NCBI GenBank assembly: GCA_001770935.1
Contig: MESI01000121.1
Coordinates: 1-33,058, forward strand
From: Burkholderiales bacterium RIFCSPLOWO2_12_FULL_61_40
GTDB taxonomy: Bacteria > Pseudomonadota > Gammaproteobacteria > Burkholderiales > Burkholderiaceae_C
Direction of reading: 5' to 3'
DNA: 33,058 nucleotides
Numbering within the stretch: the first letter of the stretch is position 1; each line of letters starts with the position of its first letter. Positions 1-7,716 of this stretch are shown piece by piece. Below the pieces are notes generated by a model that ran no database searches, had not been told where the DNA came from, and saw nothing but the letters and a program-made list of their open reading frames with translations. Position numbers and translations under genes: made by a program.

Positions 1-99
1 GCAGCCGCCATCTACCTGGTGGCCTCGTTTGCCCTGATCGGCCTGTTCAAATACAGCGAAAGCCGCCTGCTGGCCTATCTGGCGCCGCGCAAACACTGA
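1..99 (+). CDS. Amino-acid ABC transporter permease, C-terminal end (partial)
   Basis: The frame is open from the window edge and ends with TGA at 97-99. The 32 visible residues form a last membrane segment ([20 protein letters not shown]) followed by a short basic tail ending in RKH. This is how permeases of the HisM/GlnP family end. The ATPase gene of the same transporter type follows after 115 bp. The family call therefore rests on the neighbour plus the shape of the tail, since the EAA loop lies outside the window. The gene starts upstream of position 1. Confidence 0.7.
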   Translation, partial: AAAIYLVASFALIGLFKYSESRLLAYLAPRKH

Positions 100-214
100 A
101 CCCCTTGCGGGATACCGACCATGCAAGGTGTTCAAGGGCGCACGCGCACCGAAGTACCCGCCGTACCGGAACAGAATCAGCCCCATAAAAAAACAGACGA
201 GAGACAATTTTTCC

Positions 215-991
215 ATGACTTCCAACACCCTCAAACTCCAGGTCGAAGACATCCACAAGCGTTTTGGTTTCAACGAGGTGCTCAAAGGCGTCTCGCTGAC
301 GGCCCATGCCGGGGATGTGATCAGCATCATCGGCAGCTCGGGCTCGGGCAAGAGCACGTTTTTGCGCTGCATCAACCTGCTGGAAAAACCCCACCAGGGC
401 CGCATTCTGGTGGCGGGGGAAGAGTTGAAGCTGGCGCCCGCCAAAAATGGCGAGTTGCATGCCAGCGACCCCAAGCAGCTGCAGCGTATGCGCACCCGGC
501 TTGCCATGGTGTTTCAGCATTTCAACCTGTGGGCGCATATGACGGTGCTGCAAAACATCATCGAAGCACCGGTCAACGTGATGGGCATCCACCGCGATGA
601 GGCCATCGAGACGGCGCGCAAGTACCTGGACAAGGTGGGGCTGCACGGGCTGGAAGACCGCTACCCGGCGCACATGAGCGGCGGCCAGCAGCAGCGCGTG
701 GCGATTGCCCGCTCGCTGGCGATGGAGCCCGAGGTGATGCTGTTTGACGAGCCCACCAGCGCGCTGGACCCGGAGCTGGTGTCCGAGGTGCTCAAGGTGA
801 TGAAGACGCTGGCGCTGGAGGGGCGCACCATGGTGGTGGTGACCCACGAGATGGGCTTTGCCCGCGAGGTGGCCAACCACCTGATCTTTTTGCACAAGGG
901 GCTGGTGGAAGAAGAAGGCAATCCTGCCGAGGTGTTGTCCCGCCCCAAGAGTGAACGGCTGGCGCAGTTTTTGTCGGGGAGTTTGAAGTAA
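215..991 (+). CDS. Polar amino-acid ABC transporter ATP-binding protein (HisP-like)
   Basis: This 258-residue cytoplasmic ATPase powers import of a polar amino acid, probably a basic one of the histidine/lysine/arginine/ornithine group. Visible motifs are Walker [10 protein letters not shown] (40-48), Q-loop Gln101, signature MSGGQQQR (154-161), Walker B VMLFDEP (174-180) and the switch His211 in VVVTHEMG. The insert between Walker A and the Q-loop ([20 protein letters not shown]) is typical of HisP/ArtP/OccP proteins. I chose ATG at 215 because GAGAGAC lies just upstream and the protein then begins like the family. A GTG at 128 would add 29 residues with no family resemblance. It follows the partial permease and probably shares its operon. 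Substrate specificity cannot be read from the ATPase, but a lysine catabolic operon lies 3 kb away. Confidence 0.9.
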   Translation: MTSNTLKLQVEDIHKRFGFNEVLKGVSLTAHAGDVISIIGSSGSGKSTFLRCINLLEKPHQGRILVAGEELKLAPAKNGELHASDPKQLQRMRTRLAMVFQHFNLWAHMTVLQNIIEAPVNVMGIHRDEAIETARKYLDKVGLHGLEDRYPAHMSGGQQQRVAIARSLAMEPEVMLFDEPTSALDPELVSEVLKVMKTLALEGRTMVVVTHEMGFAREVANHLIFLHKGLVEEEGNPAEVLSRPKSERLAQFLSGSLK

Positions 992-1042
992 GGGGTGCGC
1001 GCGCAGTCGCGGGGCGCGCAACTGTGCCAATTTTTGCGGCGT

Positions 1043-1101
1043 AAAGTGCCTTTTCGGCATATGGGGCAAGCGCAGGCAGCTACTAAAACGATAGCTAAAA
1101 A
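1043..1101 (-). repeat. Dispersed TAGCTGC repeat, copy 1 (minus orientation)
   Basis: Read on the minus strand this is GCTAT-n8-TAGCTGC-CTGCGC followed by a spacer and AAAGGCACTTT. It matches the layout and most fixed bases of the copy at 2884-2941, including the GGCACTTT end. It lies between two converging genes. The TAG stop codon of the methyltransferase (1095-1097) is supplied by the repeat's own TTTTAGCTAT edge, so the last residues of that protein may have been set by the insertion. Confidence 0.75.
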
Positions 1102-1787
1102 CGGATGGCGGGGTCGGGTGGCAGCGGGGCTGGCAGGCCCCGGCTGAAGTTCAAAAAGTGCCCTTTGTAGGCTTCGCCGGTACTTTGCCGGGTGCCCGCG
1201 CGCTGCATATCCAGCACATAACCCAAGCCCACCATTCGGCGGCAAAAGCCGTTGCGGTTGCCCCGGTCGGGGTCCAGCACAATGATGTTGACCAGGTCGC
1301 TGGAGTGTTGGTCAACGAAGCGCGACAGGGTTTCGGGCTGGTCCCGCTCGTACAACACATCACTGGCAATGATCAAATCGAACTTGCCCAGGTCCAGGTT
1401 GTCACGGCCCCAATGGCCGGTCTGGTATTTCAGCTGCGGCAAGGCGTTGAGGCGCACGTTTTCTTCCAGAAACGCCTCGGTCAGCGGGTGGCAGTCGCTG
1501 GCCGTGATGTCGCCCAGGCGGCGGTGGATCACCAGGCTGGCCAGCGCCAGGCCACAGCCGATTTCCAGAATGCGTTTGCCCACCAGGTCCTGGGTCTGCA
1601 TGGCGTTGGCCAGCATGCGGGCCGAGGGCCAGACCATGCCAAACAGCGGCCAGGATGCCGATGAAATGCCGGCCGCCAGCGCGGCGCCGTGGGGGTCGGA
1701 ATACTGCTGGCGGTCCAGCAGTGAGCGAATTTCGAAGTGGGAGTTGCCCAGCAAATGGGTTTCCTGTTTGACCTGGTAGCCTGGCAT
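1095..1787 (-). CDS. Class I SAM-dependent methyltransferase (METTL/Nnt1-like, protein N-methyltransferase type)
   Basis: This 230-residue protein has a Rossmann SAM-binding fold. Motif I is ILEIGCGLALASLV (from residue 73), the acidic end of strand 2 is in ITASDCHP (Asp98), and motif IV is DLIIASDVLYE (137-147). The SDVLYE form and the SASWPLFGMVWPSARMLA segment before motif I are typical of the Methyltransf_16/Nnt1 group, whose characterised members methylate protein side chains. The substrate here is unknown. I chose ATG at 1787 because AGGAG lies about 7 bases upstream. An upstream start at 1856 would add 23 residues unlike the family. The gene stands alone, converging with the ABC genes, and its stop codon falls inside a dispersed repeat. 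Confidence 0.8.
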   Translation of the reverse strand: MPGYQVKQETHLLGNSHFEIRSLLDRQQYSDPHGAALAAGISSASWPLFGMVWPSARMLANAMQTQDLVGKRILEIGCGLALASLVIHRRLGDITASDCHPLTEAFLEENVRLNALPQLKYQTGHWGRDNLDLGKFDLIIASDVLYERDQPETLSRFVDQHSSDLVNIIVLDPDRGNRNGFCRRMVGLGYVLDMQRAGTRQSTGEAYKGHFLNFSRGLPAPLPPDPAIRF

Positions 1788-1912
1788 GGTGCCGCTCCTG
1801 CAAAAGGGTTGTGGTGTGAGGAACCATGTTTCGCTCATCAAACACAACACTGGCAAGCGTGCGATGCGGGTGGACTAGACGCCGGGGTGCGGGCCACACG
1901 GACCCGGACGGA

Positions 1913-2869
1913 CTAGTGTACCGAGTTAGCCTGGAGGTCGCCTGCGGGCAGGGCGGCAGCGCCGTGGATCGGCCCCAGGGCGCGGGCCTTGCCAGAGAGC
2001 AGGGGCAGCAGTTGCACCCCCATCATGCTCACAAAGATCAGGCCACAGCCTATCAGTCCGGCGGTGTCCAGGCGGTCGCCCATCAGCAGGTAGCCAAAGA
2101 CGGCGGCGAACAGGGTTTCTGAGGACAGCACAATGGCGGCGTCGGTTGCGTGGGCGTAGCGCTGTGCCACCACCTGTGCGGTGAAGGCCACCCCCACCGA
2201 CATGACACCGGTGTAGGCCAGCGCCCAGCTGGCAGATTGCAGACCGGCCCAGCTAGGCGGCTCATAGACCAGCGATCCGGCCAGCGCCAGCACACCACAA
2301 ACGGCAAACTGCCCGCCCGCCACCAGAAACGGGGCCGCCATGCGGTCGGCCACCCGGCCAATCAGCAGCACATGAAAAGCCCAGGGCAGGGTGGAGGCAA
2401 TGATCCAGAGGTCGCCGGAGCTGATGGACACGCCTTGTGCGCCCGACAGCAAATACGCCCCCGCCAAACAGGCCAGTGCCCCTGGCCAGACCGACCAGTG
2501 TGGAAACTGGCGCAACAGCAGCCAGCCCAACACGGGCACCAGCGGCACGTAAAGAGCGGTCAGGAAACCCGCGTTGGTGACCGAGGTGTGGACGATGCCG
2601 ATTTGCTGCATGACCGCGCCCAACAGCAAGAGAGTGCCCAGGCCCGCAATCTTGATGCCGTCCGTGCGCTGCAGCGGCCTGGCCTTGCGCTGCAGGCTGC
2701 GCCACTCCAGCCACATCAGGGGGGACACCACCAGCGCACCAATCAAAAAGCGCACCCCGGTGAAGGCCATCGGCCCGACATGGGCCATGCCCTGGCTTTG
2801 CGCCACAAAAGCGGAACCCCAGATCAGGGCCACCAGCATCAGCAAGAGGTTGGCACGGATTCGGGACAT
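1913..2869 (-). CDS. EamA-family (DMT superfamily) transporter
   Basis: This 318-residue inner-membrane protein has about ten hydrophobic helices in two homologous halves, as in two tandem EamA domains. It begins with the family pattern LLLMLVALIWGSAFVAQ and repeats ALAYTGVMSVGVAFTAQVVAQ in the second half. Members export amino acids, metabolites or drugs. It lies 69 bp after the last lysine-degradation gene on the same strand, so it may be cotranscribed and move lysine, a pathway intermediate or a by-product; that role is inference. No clear Shine-Dalgarno precedes ATG 2869, because a dispersed repeat occupies the gap. The ten residues after the last helix (LPAGDLQANSVH region) look like an ordinary tail. 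Confidence 0.85.
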   Translation of the reverse strand: MSRIRANLLLMLVALIWGSAFVAQSQGMAHVGPMAFTGVRFLIGALVVSPLMWLEWRSLQRKARPLQRTDGIKIAGLGTLLLLGAVMQQIGIVHTSVTNAGFLTALYVPLVPVLGWLLLRQFPHWSVWPGALACLAGAYLLSGAQGVSISSGDLWIIASTLPWAFHVLLIGRVADRMAAPFLVAGGQFAVCGVLALAGSLVYEPPSWAGLQSASWALAYTGVMSVGVAFTAQVVAQRYAHATDAAIVLSSETLFAAVFGYLLMGDRLDTAGLIGCGLIFVSMMGVQLLPLLSGKARALGPIHGAAALPAGDLQANSVH

Positions 2870-2883
2870 GAATAAAAACTTGC

Positions 2884-2941
2884 TTTTGCTATTTAATTGG
2901 TAGCTGCTTACGCAATATCTGTAAGGGCTAGAGGCACTTTA
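2884..2941 (+). repeat. Dispersed TAGCTGC repeat, copy 2 (plus orientation)
   Basis: GCTAT at 2888, TAGCTGC at 2901-2907, TTACGC at 2908-2913, then AGGGCTAGAGGC and ACTTTA. This is the cleanest copy in the window and serves as the reference. It fills nearly the whole gap between kce and the EamA gene, and its last bases form the TAA stop codon of kce (2939-2941, minus strand). Confidence 0.8.
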
Positions 2942-3748
2942 GATGCCTAAGATGCGCCGCGCTTCCTGCGGCGTGGCCACCGGGCGGTCCAGCTCGCGGC
3001 TGATGCGGGCGATGCGCGCCACCAACTGGGCGTTGCTGCTGGCCAGCTCGCCCTTGCGGTAGTACACATTGTCTTCAAAACCCACGCGCACATGGCCGCC
3101 CAGCACCATGGCCAGGGTGGCCAGGGGCAGTTGCGCCGCGCCGATGCCGGCCACGGTCCAGGTGGAGCCGGGTGGCAACTGCGCCACCAGGTACATCAAC
3201 GCCTCGGGCGTGCCCGCCATGCCGCCCGGAATGCCCAGCACCAGGTCGAAGTGCGCCGGGCCGCTCAGCAGGCCTTTTTTGAGCCAGCGGCTGGCGGTGG
3301 TGAGCATGCCGGAGTCAAAAATCTCCAGCTCAGGCTTCACGCCGTGCGCGCGCATGGCCTGCGCAAATACTTCCATGTCGGCGGGGTGGTTCAGGAACAC
3401 GTCGCCGCCAAAGTTGACCGAGCCCATGGACAGGGTGGCCATCTCGGGTTGGAGCGTCACCGGGGCCAGGCGCTCCTGCGGCGTCATGCCGACCGCGCCG
3501 CCGGTGGAGACCTGCACGATCACGTCGCAGCGTTGCTTCACCTCGGCGATGATTTGGCGGTACACCTCTTTGTCTTGCGTCGGGCTGCCGTCCGCGTGGC
3601 GGCCATGCACATGCACGATGGAGGCGCCGGCCTGCGCGCATTCGGCGGCGGCGATGCCAATTTCCTCGGGTGTAAGGGGCAGGGCGGGCTGCTGTGCGCG
3701 GCTGACTTCGGCGCCGGTCAGGGCGGCGGTGATGATGAGCTTTTGCAT
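2939..3748 (-). CDS. kce: 3-keto-5-aminohexanoate cleavage enzyme (BKACE family)
   Basis: This cytoplasmic zinc enzyme of 269 residues condenses 5-amino-3-oxohexanoate with acetyl-CoA and releases acetoacetate and 3-aminobutyryl-CoA, the carbon-cleaving step of lysine fermentation. The TIM-barrel BKACE signature is plain. Zinc ligands His46 and His48 lie in IVHVHGRH, exactly the numbering I recall for characterised Kce, and the third ligand is probably Glu225 in RVGFEDN. Glu14 in TGAEVSR and the STGGAVGM loop also fit. BKACE members act on varied beta-keto acids, so the Kce call rests on the surrounding kam genes. I chose ATG at 3748, 2 bp after the kal stop. A longer reading would add 25 residues overlapping kal in another frame. 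Confidence 0.88.
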   Translation of the reverse strand: MQKLIITAALTGAEVSRAQQPALPLTPEEIGIAAAECAQAGASIVHVHGRHADGSPTQDKEVYRQIIAEVKQRCDVIVQVSTGGAVGMTPQERLAPVTLQPEMATLSMGSVNFGGDVFLNHPADMEVFAQAMRAHGVKPELEIFDSGMLTTASRWLKKGLLSGPAHFDLVLGIPGGMAGTPEALMYLVAQLPPGSTWTVAGIGAAQLPLATLAMVLGGHVRVGFEDNVYYRKGELASSNAQLVARIARISRELDRPVATPQEARRILGI

Positions 3749-3750
3749 GG

Positions 3751-4164
3751 TCAGCAGCTGATGGGGGGGCGTGGGATGCGCTGGCACTGCGCGGGCACCA
3801 CGCAGGTGCCCGAGGCCTTGCACACGACGATAGGCTCGGCCAGCACGTCGGCGGCAGAAGGCTGCCCGGCTATACCCGCAGGCACGATGACCTTGCGCGC
3901 CTCGAATTCCATTTTGCGCGAGGTCTTGCCCATGGCGACGATGCGCCCCGTGGCCTCAATGTAGTCCCCGGCGTACACCGGCGCCAGGAACTGCACGTTG
4001 TCGTAGGCCACGAACAGGCCTTCGTCGCCGTCGCTGCGGATCAGCAGTTCGGTGGCCACGTCGCCAAACAGGTGCAGCATCTTGGCGCCATCGACCAGGC
4101 CGCCGGCGTAGTGGGCGTCGTGGGCGGCGATGCGCAGGCGGATCAGGCTGGTAATTTCTTGCAT
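3751..4164 (-). CDS. kal: 3-aminobutyryl-CoA ammonia lyase
   Basis: This 137-residue hotdog-fold protein removes ammonia from L-3-aminobutyryl-CoA to give crotonyl-CoA, which can enter beta-oxidation. The sequence has the hotdog core ([28 protein letters not shown], then [18 protein letters not shown]). The His/Asp-containing start of the long helix is typical of Kal and unlike plain thioesterases. Length fits Kal (about 130). The C-terminal tail after [12 protein letters not shown] looks variable. The start ATG at 4164 directly abuts the kamE stop, and kce starts 2 bp after the kal stop, so the three are translated as a unit. The assignment depends partly on context. Confidence 0.85.
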   Translation of the reverse strand: MQEITSLIRLRIAAHDAHYAGGLVDGAKMLHLFGDVATELLIRSDGDEGLFVAYDNVQFLAPVYAGDYIEATGRIVAMGKTSRKMEFEARKVIVPAGIAGQPSAADVLAEPIVVCKASGTCVVPAQCQRIPRPPISC

Positions 4165-4920
4165 TCAGGCGGCCTTTCGGTTGTTCCATTCGTTAATGGC
4201 AAAGGATGCCACGTCTTCGGCGTAACTCTTCACGCCAAAACCGGCGTCGTAGCCCAGCTCTTTGGCCAGCTCGTGGCTGATGCGCGGGCCGCCCACCACC
4301 AGAATGACCTTGTCGCGCAGGCCTTCGGCCTCCAGCAGGTCGGAGAGTTTGGTGAGGTTGTCCAGGTGGATGTTCTTTTGCGTCACCACCTGCGAGACCA
4401 GAATCACGTCGGCCTTTTCCTCGATCGCCTTGGCCACCAGCTCTTCGGAGTCCACCTGCGCACCCATGTTGATGGCGCGGATCTCGTGGTAACTCTCCAG
4501 GCCCTTGTGGCCGTTGTAGCCCTTCATGTTCATGATGGCGTCAATGCCCACGGTGTGCGCGTCGGTCTCGATGCAGGCACCCACCACCACCATGCGCCGC
4601 CCCATGGTCTCGGCGATGCGGGCGTTGATGGCGTCCTTGTCCATCACCTCGTACTCGGGCTTGACCACCTGGAAGCTGGAGAGGTCCACCTGGTGTTTGC
4701 ACTGGCCATAGACCACGTAAAAGCTGAAGCCCTGGCCCATGTCTTCGCAGTGCACCACGGCGGGCTCATCCAGGCCCATCAGCGCGGCCAGGCGCTTGGC
4801 GCCTTCCTTGCTGGTTTCGTTCAGTGCCACCGGCAGGGTGAACGACACTTGCACGCGGCCGTCGTTGAGCGTGTCGCCGTAGGGTTTGACCCATTGCTCG
4901 GGGGATTGGGTTTCAAGCAT
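4165..4920 (-). CDS. kamE: D-lysine/L-beta-lysine 5,6-aminomutase, beta subunit
   Basis: This 251-residue cobalamin-binding subunit of lysine 5,6-aminomutase works with KamD to turn L-beta-lysine into 3,5-diaminohexanoate. The B12 motif D-x-H-x-x-G is DAHTVG (Asp120, His122, Gly125). Lys133 lies 11 residues after His122, the same spacing as the cobalamin-ligand His133 and PLP-binding Lys144 of the clostridial enzyme. A Rossmann-type B12 domain follows (ADVILVSQVVT, VILVVGGPRIS). An N-terminal dimerisation part precedes it (to about residue 100). The start overlaps the kamD stop by 8 bp, indicating translational coupling of the two subunits. Confidence 0.95.
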   Translation of the reverse strand: MLETQSPEQWVKPYGDTLNDGRVQVSFTLPVALNETSKEGAKRLAALMGLDEPAVVHCEDMGQGFSFYVVYGQCKHQVDLSSFQVVKPEYEVMDKDAINARIAETMGRRMVVVGACIETDAHTVGIDAIMNMKGYNGHKGLESYHEIRAINMGAQVDSEELVAKAIEEKADVILVSQVVTQKNIHLDNLTKLSDLLEAEGLRDKVILVVGGPRISHELAKELGYDAGFGVKSYAEDVASFAINEWNNRKAA

Positions 4921-6574
4921 GGGAAGCCTCCAGAACAGTTGAGGACAGCGCTTCGCTACGCTGCGGTCTGTCCCGCAGACCTCCCTGATCCGTTGAGGAC
5001 AGAGCGTCGCTGCGCTCCGGTCTGTCCCGCAAAGTTTCAGGAAGCATCAATTGCGGGAAGGGGTTGTAGTAGTTGTCGGCCTTGGCAACCACGCCGTCCA
5101 GGCCTTTTCCGCCGGTGGGGGTGCGCGAAATCTCGGCAAACATGCCTTTGCCGATGGCCGTGGGCAAGCTGATGGTTTCAATTTCGGCCAGCATGGCTTC
5201 GGTCTCGGCCAGCACGGCCTGCGCACGTTGCTCGATCAGGCCGCCGCGCTTGAACTCGATTTCGGAGTGCAAATCTTTCATGGTGCCAAACACGTATTTG
5301 GCGTTCTGGATCGCCAGAAAGCGGTCCTGGATAAAGGGCGTGTGGATGGCCTCGGTCATCATGCCCAGCAGGTGGATGTTTTGCTGGGTGACGGTGCTGA
5401 CGATGTTGAACAGGGTGTCTTGCACATGGCCTTTGAAGATGTTGCCGGTCATGTGTTTGGTGGGCGGCATGTACTTGAGCGAGGCATCCGGGAACACCTG
5501 GCGCACCAGCTGCGCATGGGCCAGCTCCCACAGAAAACCGTTCTCCAGCTCGGGGTGGATCTCGAACGCATGGCCCAGGCCCATTTGCTGCGGCGTGAGC
5601 CCGGAGAGTTCGGCAAACTGTTCGTTGATGAGTTGGGATGCCAGCACGGTGTGCGCGGCTTCGTAAGCGTCGGCCGTGGTGAGGTAGTTGTCTTCGCCGG
5701 TGTTGATGATGATGCCGGCATAGGCATTGACCATGCGCGAGAAGAACTGGTCGATGAAGGTGCGCTTCATATTGATGTCGCGAAAGATAATGCCGTACAT
5801 CGAGTCGTTGAGCATCATGTCCAGCCGCTCCATCGCGCCCATGGCGGCGATCTCGGGCATACACAGGCCCGAGCAGTAGTTGGTCAGGCGGATGTAGCGG
5901 CCCACCTTGGCGCCCACTTCGTCGAGTGCGGCGCGCATCAGGCGGAAGTTTTCCTGCGTGGCGTAGGTGCCGCCAAAGCCTTCGGTGGTGGCGCCATAGG
6001 GCACGTAGTCCAGCAGGCTCTGGCCGGTGGAGCGGATCACGGCAATGATGTCGGCGCCCTGTTCAGCGGCGGCGCGGGCCTGCGCCACGTCCTCGTAGAT
6101 ATTGCCGGTGGCGACGATCAGGTAGAGCCAGGGGGCCTGGCCTTCGCCCAGTGTTTTGATTTTTTCATCGCGGTGGGCGCGCTGCCCGGCAATGTGTGCG
6201 CAGCGGTCGCGGGCCTGGGCCTCGGCGGCCTGGCGGGCTGCGGCCTCGTCCTTGGGGCGGGTGAGCGTCAGCGTGCCTTGGGCCACGGCCTCGGCCACTT
6301 GCTGGGCGGTGTAGCCGTGCTCCTGCATGGCACCGGCCAGGAGGGTGGCGGCGCCGTATTGCAGCAACCCCTGCGCCTGCAAATGCTCCACCACGCGGTT
6401 GGGCAGGGGGACGAAGTTTTCATCGACACCGTCCACGCCCAAGAGGCGCAGGGTGGCGCGCTCCACCGTGGTGGTGGTGAACTGGGCCATCTCGTCAAAC
6501 ACCTGGCGCGCAATGCGCCGGGCCGAATCGCGTGCGCGGTCAATCTGCGCCTGGTCTAAATGCAATTGGGTCAT
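4913..6574 (-). CDS. kamD: Lysine 5,6-aminomutase, alpha subunit, with repeat-derived C-terminal extension
   Basis: This 553-residue PLP/adenosylcobalamin-dependent mutase subunit has a TIM-barrel catalytic core. Recognisable stretches are YLIVATGNIYEDVAQARAAA, the glycine-rich GATTEGFGGTYATQENFR, RLTNYCSGLCMPEIA, INTGEDNYLTT and PPTKHMTGNIFKGH, all characteristic of KamD/OraE large subunits. The family's usual length is about 515-520, and the recognisable family sequence ends near FPQLMLPET. The last 39 residues (515-553) are translated from two copies of a palindromic DNA repeat and contain a doubled peptide, LRDRP[EQ]RS[DE]ALSST. The gene overlaps its upstream neighbour by ATGA and kamE by 8 bp. 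The extension is probably unstructured; whether it affects assembly with KamE is unknown. Confidence 0.95.
   Translation of the reverse strand: MTQLHLDQAQIDRARDSARRIARQVFDEMAQFTTTTVERATLRLLGVDGVDENFVPLPNRVVEHLQAQGLLQYGAATLLAGAMQEHGYTAQQVAEAVAQGTLTLTRPKDEAAARQAAEAQARDRCAHIAGQRAHRDEKIKTLGEGQAPWLYLIVATGNIYEDVAQARAAAEQGADIIAVIRSTGQSLLDYVPYGATTEGFGGTYATQENFRLMRAALDEVGAKVGRYIRLTNYCSGLCMPEIAAMGAMERLDMMLNDSMYGIIFRDINMKRTFIDQFFSRMVNAYAGIIINTGEDNYLTTADAYEAAHTVLASQLINEQFAELSGLTPQQMGLGHAFEIHPELENGFLWELAHAQLVRQVFPDASLKYMPPTKHMTGNIFKGHVQDTLFNIVSTVTQQNIHLLGMMTEAIHTPFIQDRFLAIQNAKYVFGTMKDLHSEIEFKRGGLIEQRAQAVLAETEAMLAEIETISLPTAIGKGMFAEISRTPTGGKGLDGVVAKADNYYNPFPQLMLPETLRDRPERSDALSSTDQGGLRDRPQRSEALSSTVLEASHA
4938..5042. 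repeat. Two tandem REP-like palindromes inside the 3' end of kamD
   Basis: Two 31-bp palindromic cores lie at 4943-4973 and 4997-5027. Each starts GGACAG, ends GGTCTGTCC, and has an inner GCG..CGC stem. Each is preceded by GTTGA and followed by CCCGCA. The second ends AAGTTTCAGG, like the hairpin repeat at 8829-8880, which suggests one family with covarying arms (TGTCC versus TGACC). They are read in frame as the KamD C-terminus. The hairpins could also act in the mRNA between kamD and kamE. Confidence 0.8.
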
Positions 6575-7716
6575 GTCGTTTCCTCTGTCTCATGGGTTGG
6601 GGGCAGGGTTTGCAGCTGCGCGGCTGCGGTCTGTCCCGCAAGGTTATTTTGTTCTTCCAGCACCACATCACTCACCCCATAGTTCGCAAACGCCTCCCGT
6701 GCCGCGTTTAAGAATTCTTGCGCGTCAAAGCTTCCACCCAGAGGGGAGAAGGGGTTGAGCGTGATGCCGGTCATGTGGATGCCGCGGTAGGCCAGCACCT
6801 GCGCGCCCTGCTTACGCAACACCGCCAGATCGGTGGCCTCCACAAACAGCTTGGTGCCGTCGTTCACCACCACGGTCAGGCCGGGGTGGCGGGCGGCCAG
6901 GGTGCCCAGGGCGCGCCACAGCGAACGCCCCACCGCACCGCTGAGGGCGATGGTGGCCGGGGCGGCATCGGCGTAACGCAGCACGGTGTCGGCGGCATTG
7001 AGTGTGGCAATCTCGGCCCGGAACAGCGGTGCGCCCTGGCGGTCCCACAGGCCCACGCCACCTTGTGCGAACACCGGTTCGCACAGCAAGCGTGTGGCCT
7101 CATCGGCTTGCGCAATGCCCAGAATCGCCAGCCGGTCGCGGGTCTTGCGGATCACGTCCTGGATGCCGCCGCCTATCGCCGCGCCGGTGGCCAGAATGAC
7201 GCCATTGGCAATGGCCGGGGAGGCGTGGTGGCTGCGGCCCAAAGCGCCGTCCAGAATGACCAAAGAGGCACCACACTGCTGGAGCCGGCCTATCACCGTG
7301 CGCTGGTCCGAGCTGCGCGAGGCGCCCGCAATTTCCATCTCGCCGTATTCCAGCACCTTGACCACCAGCACCTCGCCCATGGGGCTGGCGATGCCGGTGG
7401 CGTCAATCAGTTTCCAGCGCACTTTGGCGCGCTGCAAGGTGGCGCGGGCGGTGGCGACCAGGGTGCCGGGCCAGACCAGAATGGGCGGCTTGGGGATGAA
7501 GAACACCATGTCGCGGTCTTCGCCGTCGCGCCCGATGGAGGTGACGCCCACCGCCACCTGGGACGCTGCGGCCTGGGCCAGCACATGGTTCAGCGCCACG
7601 GTTTTGCCCGTGTTTTTGGTCATGCCCATCACGGCCAACACATCCAAGCCGTTAGCCTGGATGCGTTGCCAAAGCGCGCTGTGTGTCCTGGGCATGGGGA
7701 TCAACTCCGGGTGCAT
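6571..7716 (-). CDS. Probable lysine 5,6-aminomutase reactivase subunit (KamB-like P-loop protein)
   Basis: This 381-residue protein is encoded between kdd and kamD with overlapping stop/start codons on both sides. Near the N-terminus it has a P-loop-like segment, VMGMTKNTGKTVALNHV (30-46). Later segments include MGEVLVVKVLEYGEMEIAG, LVILDGALGRSHHASPAIANGVILATGAA and LTVVVNDGTKLFVEA. I recall proteins of this type in kam clusters, named KamB and thought to help replace damaged cobalamin in the aminomutase; the position directly before kamD supports that. No MutS-like KamC partner lies in the window. The last residues (NNLAGQTAAAQLQTLPPTHETEETT) come from half of a palindromic repeat. The function is inferred from context. 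Confidence 0.6.
   Translation of the reverse strand: MHPELIPMPRTHSALWQRIQANGLDVLAVMGMTKNTGKTVALNHVLAQAAASQVAVGVTSIGRDGEDRDMVFFIPKPPILVWPGTLVATARATLQRAKVRWKLIDATGIASPMGEVLVVKVLEYGEMEIAGASRSSDQRTVIGRLQQCGASLVILDGALGRSHHASPAIANGVILATGAAIGGGIQDVIRKTRDRLAILGIAQADEATRLLCEPVFAQGGVGLWDRQGAPLFRAEIATLNAADTVLRYADAAPATIALSGAVGRSLWRALGTLAARHPGLTVVVNDGTKLFVEATDLAVLRKQGAQVLAYRGIHMTGITLNPFSPLGGSFDAQEFLNAAREAFANYGVSDVVLEEQNNLAGQTAAAQLQTLPPTHETEETT
6613..6645. repeat. Half copy of the REP-like hairpin repeat in the 3' end of the kamB-like gene
   Basis: CAGCTGCGCGGCTGCGG followed by TCTGTCCCGCAAGGTT matches the right half and tail of the repeats at 4943-5040 and 8764-8880. The left GGACAG arm is missing. It is translated as the segment around NLAGQTAAAQLQ at the C-terminus of the protein. 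Confidence 0.6.

Noticed and set aside
128..214. GTG start at 128 for the ABC ATPase
   Set aside because: The added 29 residues do not resemble the family, and ATG 215 has a ribosome site.
1857..1912. Terminator between the EamA and methyltransferase genes
   Set aside because: Only short GGG/CCC pairings were seen, with no T-run.
5051..6559. Long plus-strand open frame opposite kamD (about 500 codons)
   Set aside because: It is His/Gly/Val-rich with no domain pattern and is the mirror of a GC-rich kamD with clear catalytic motifs.
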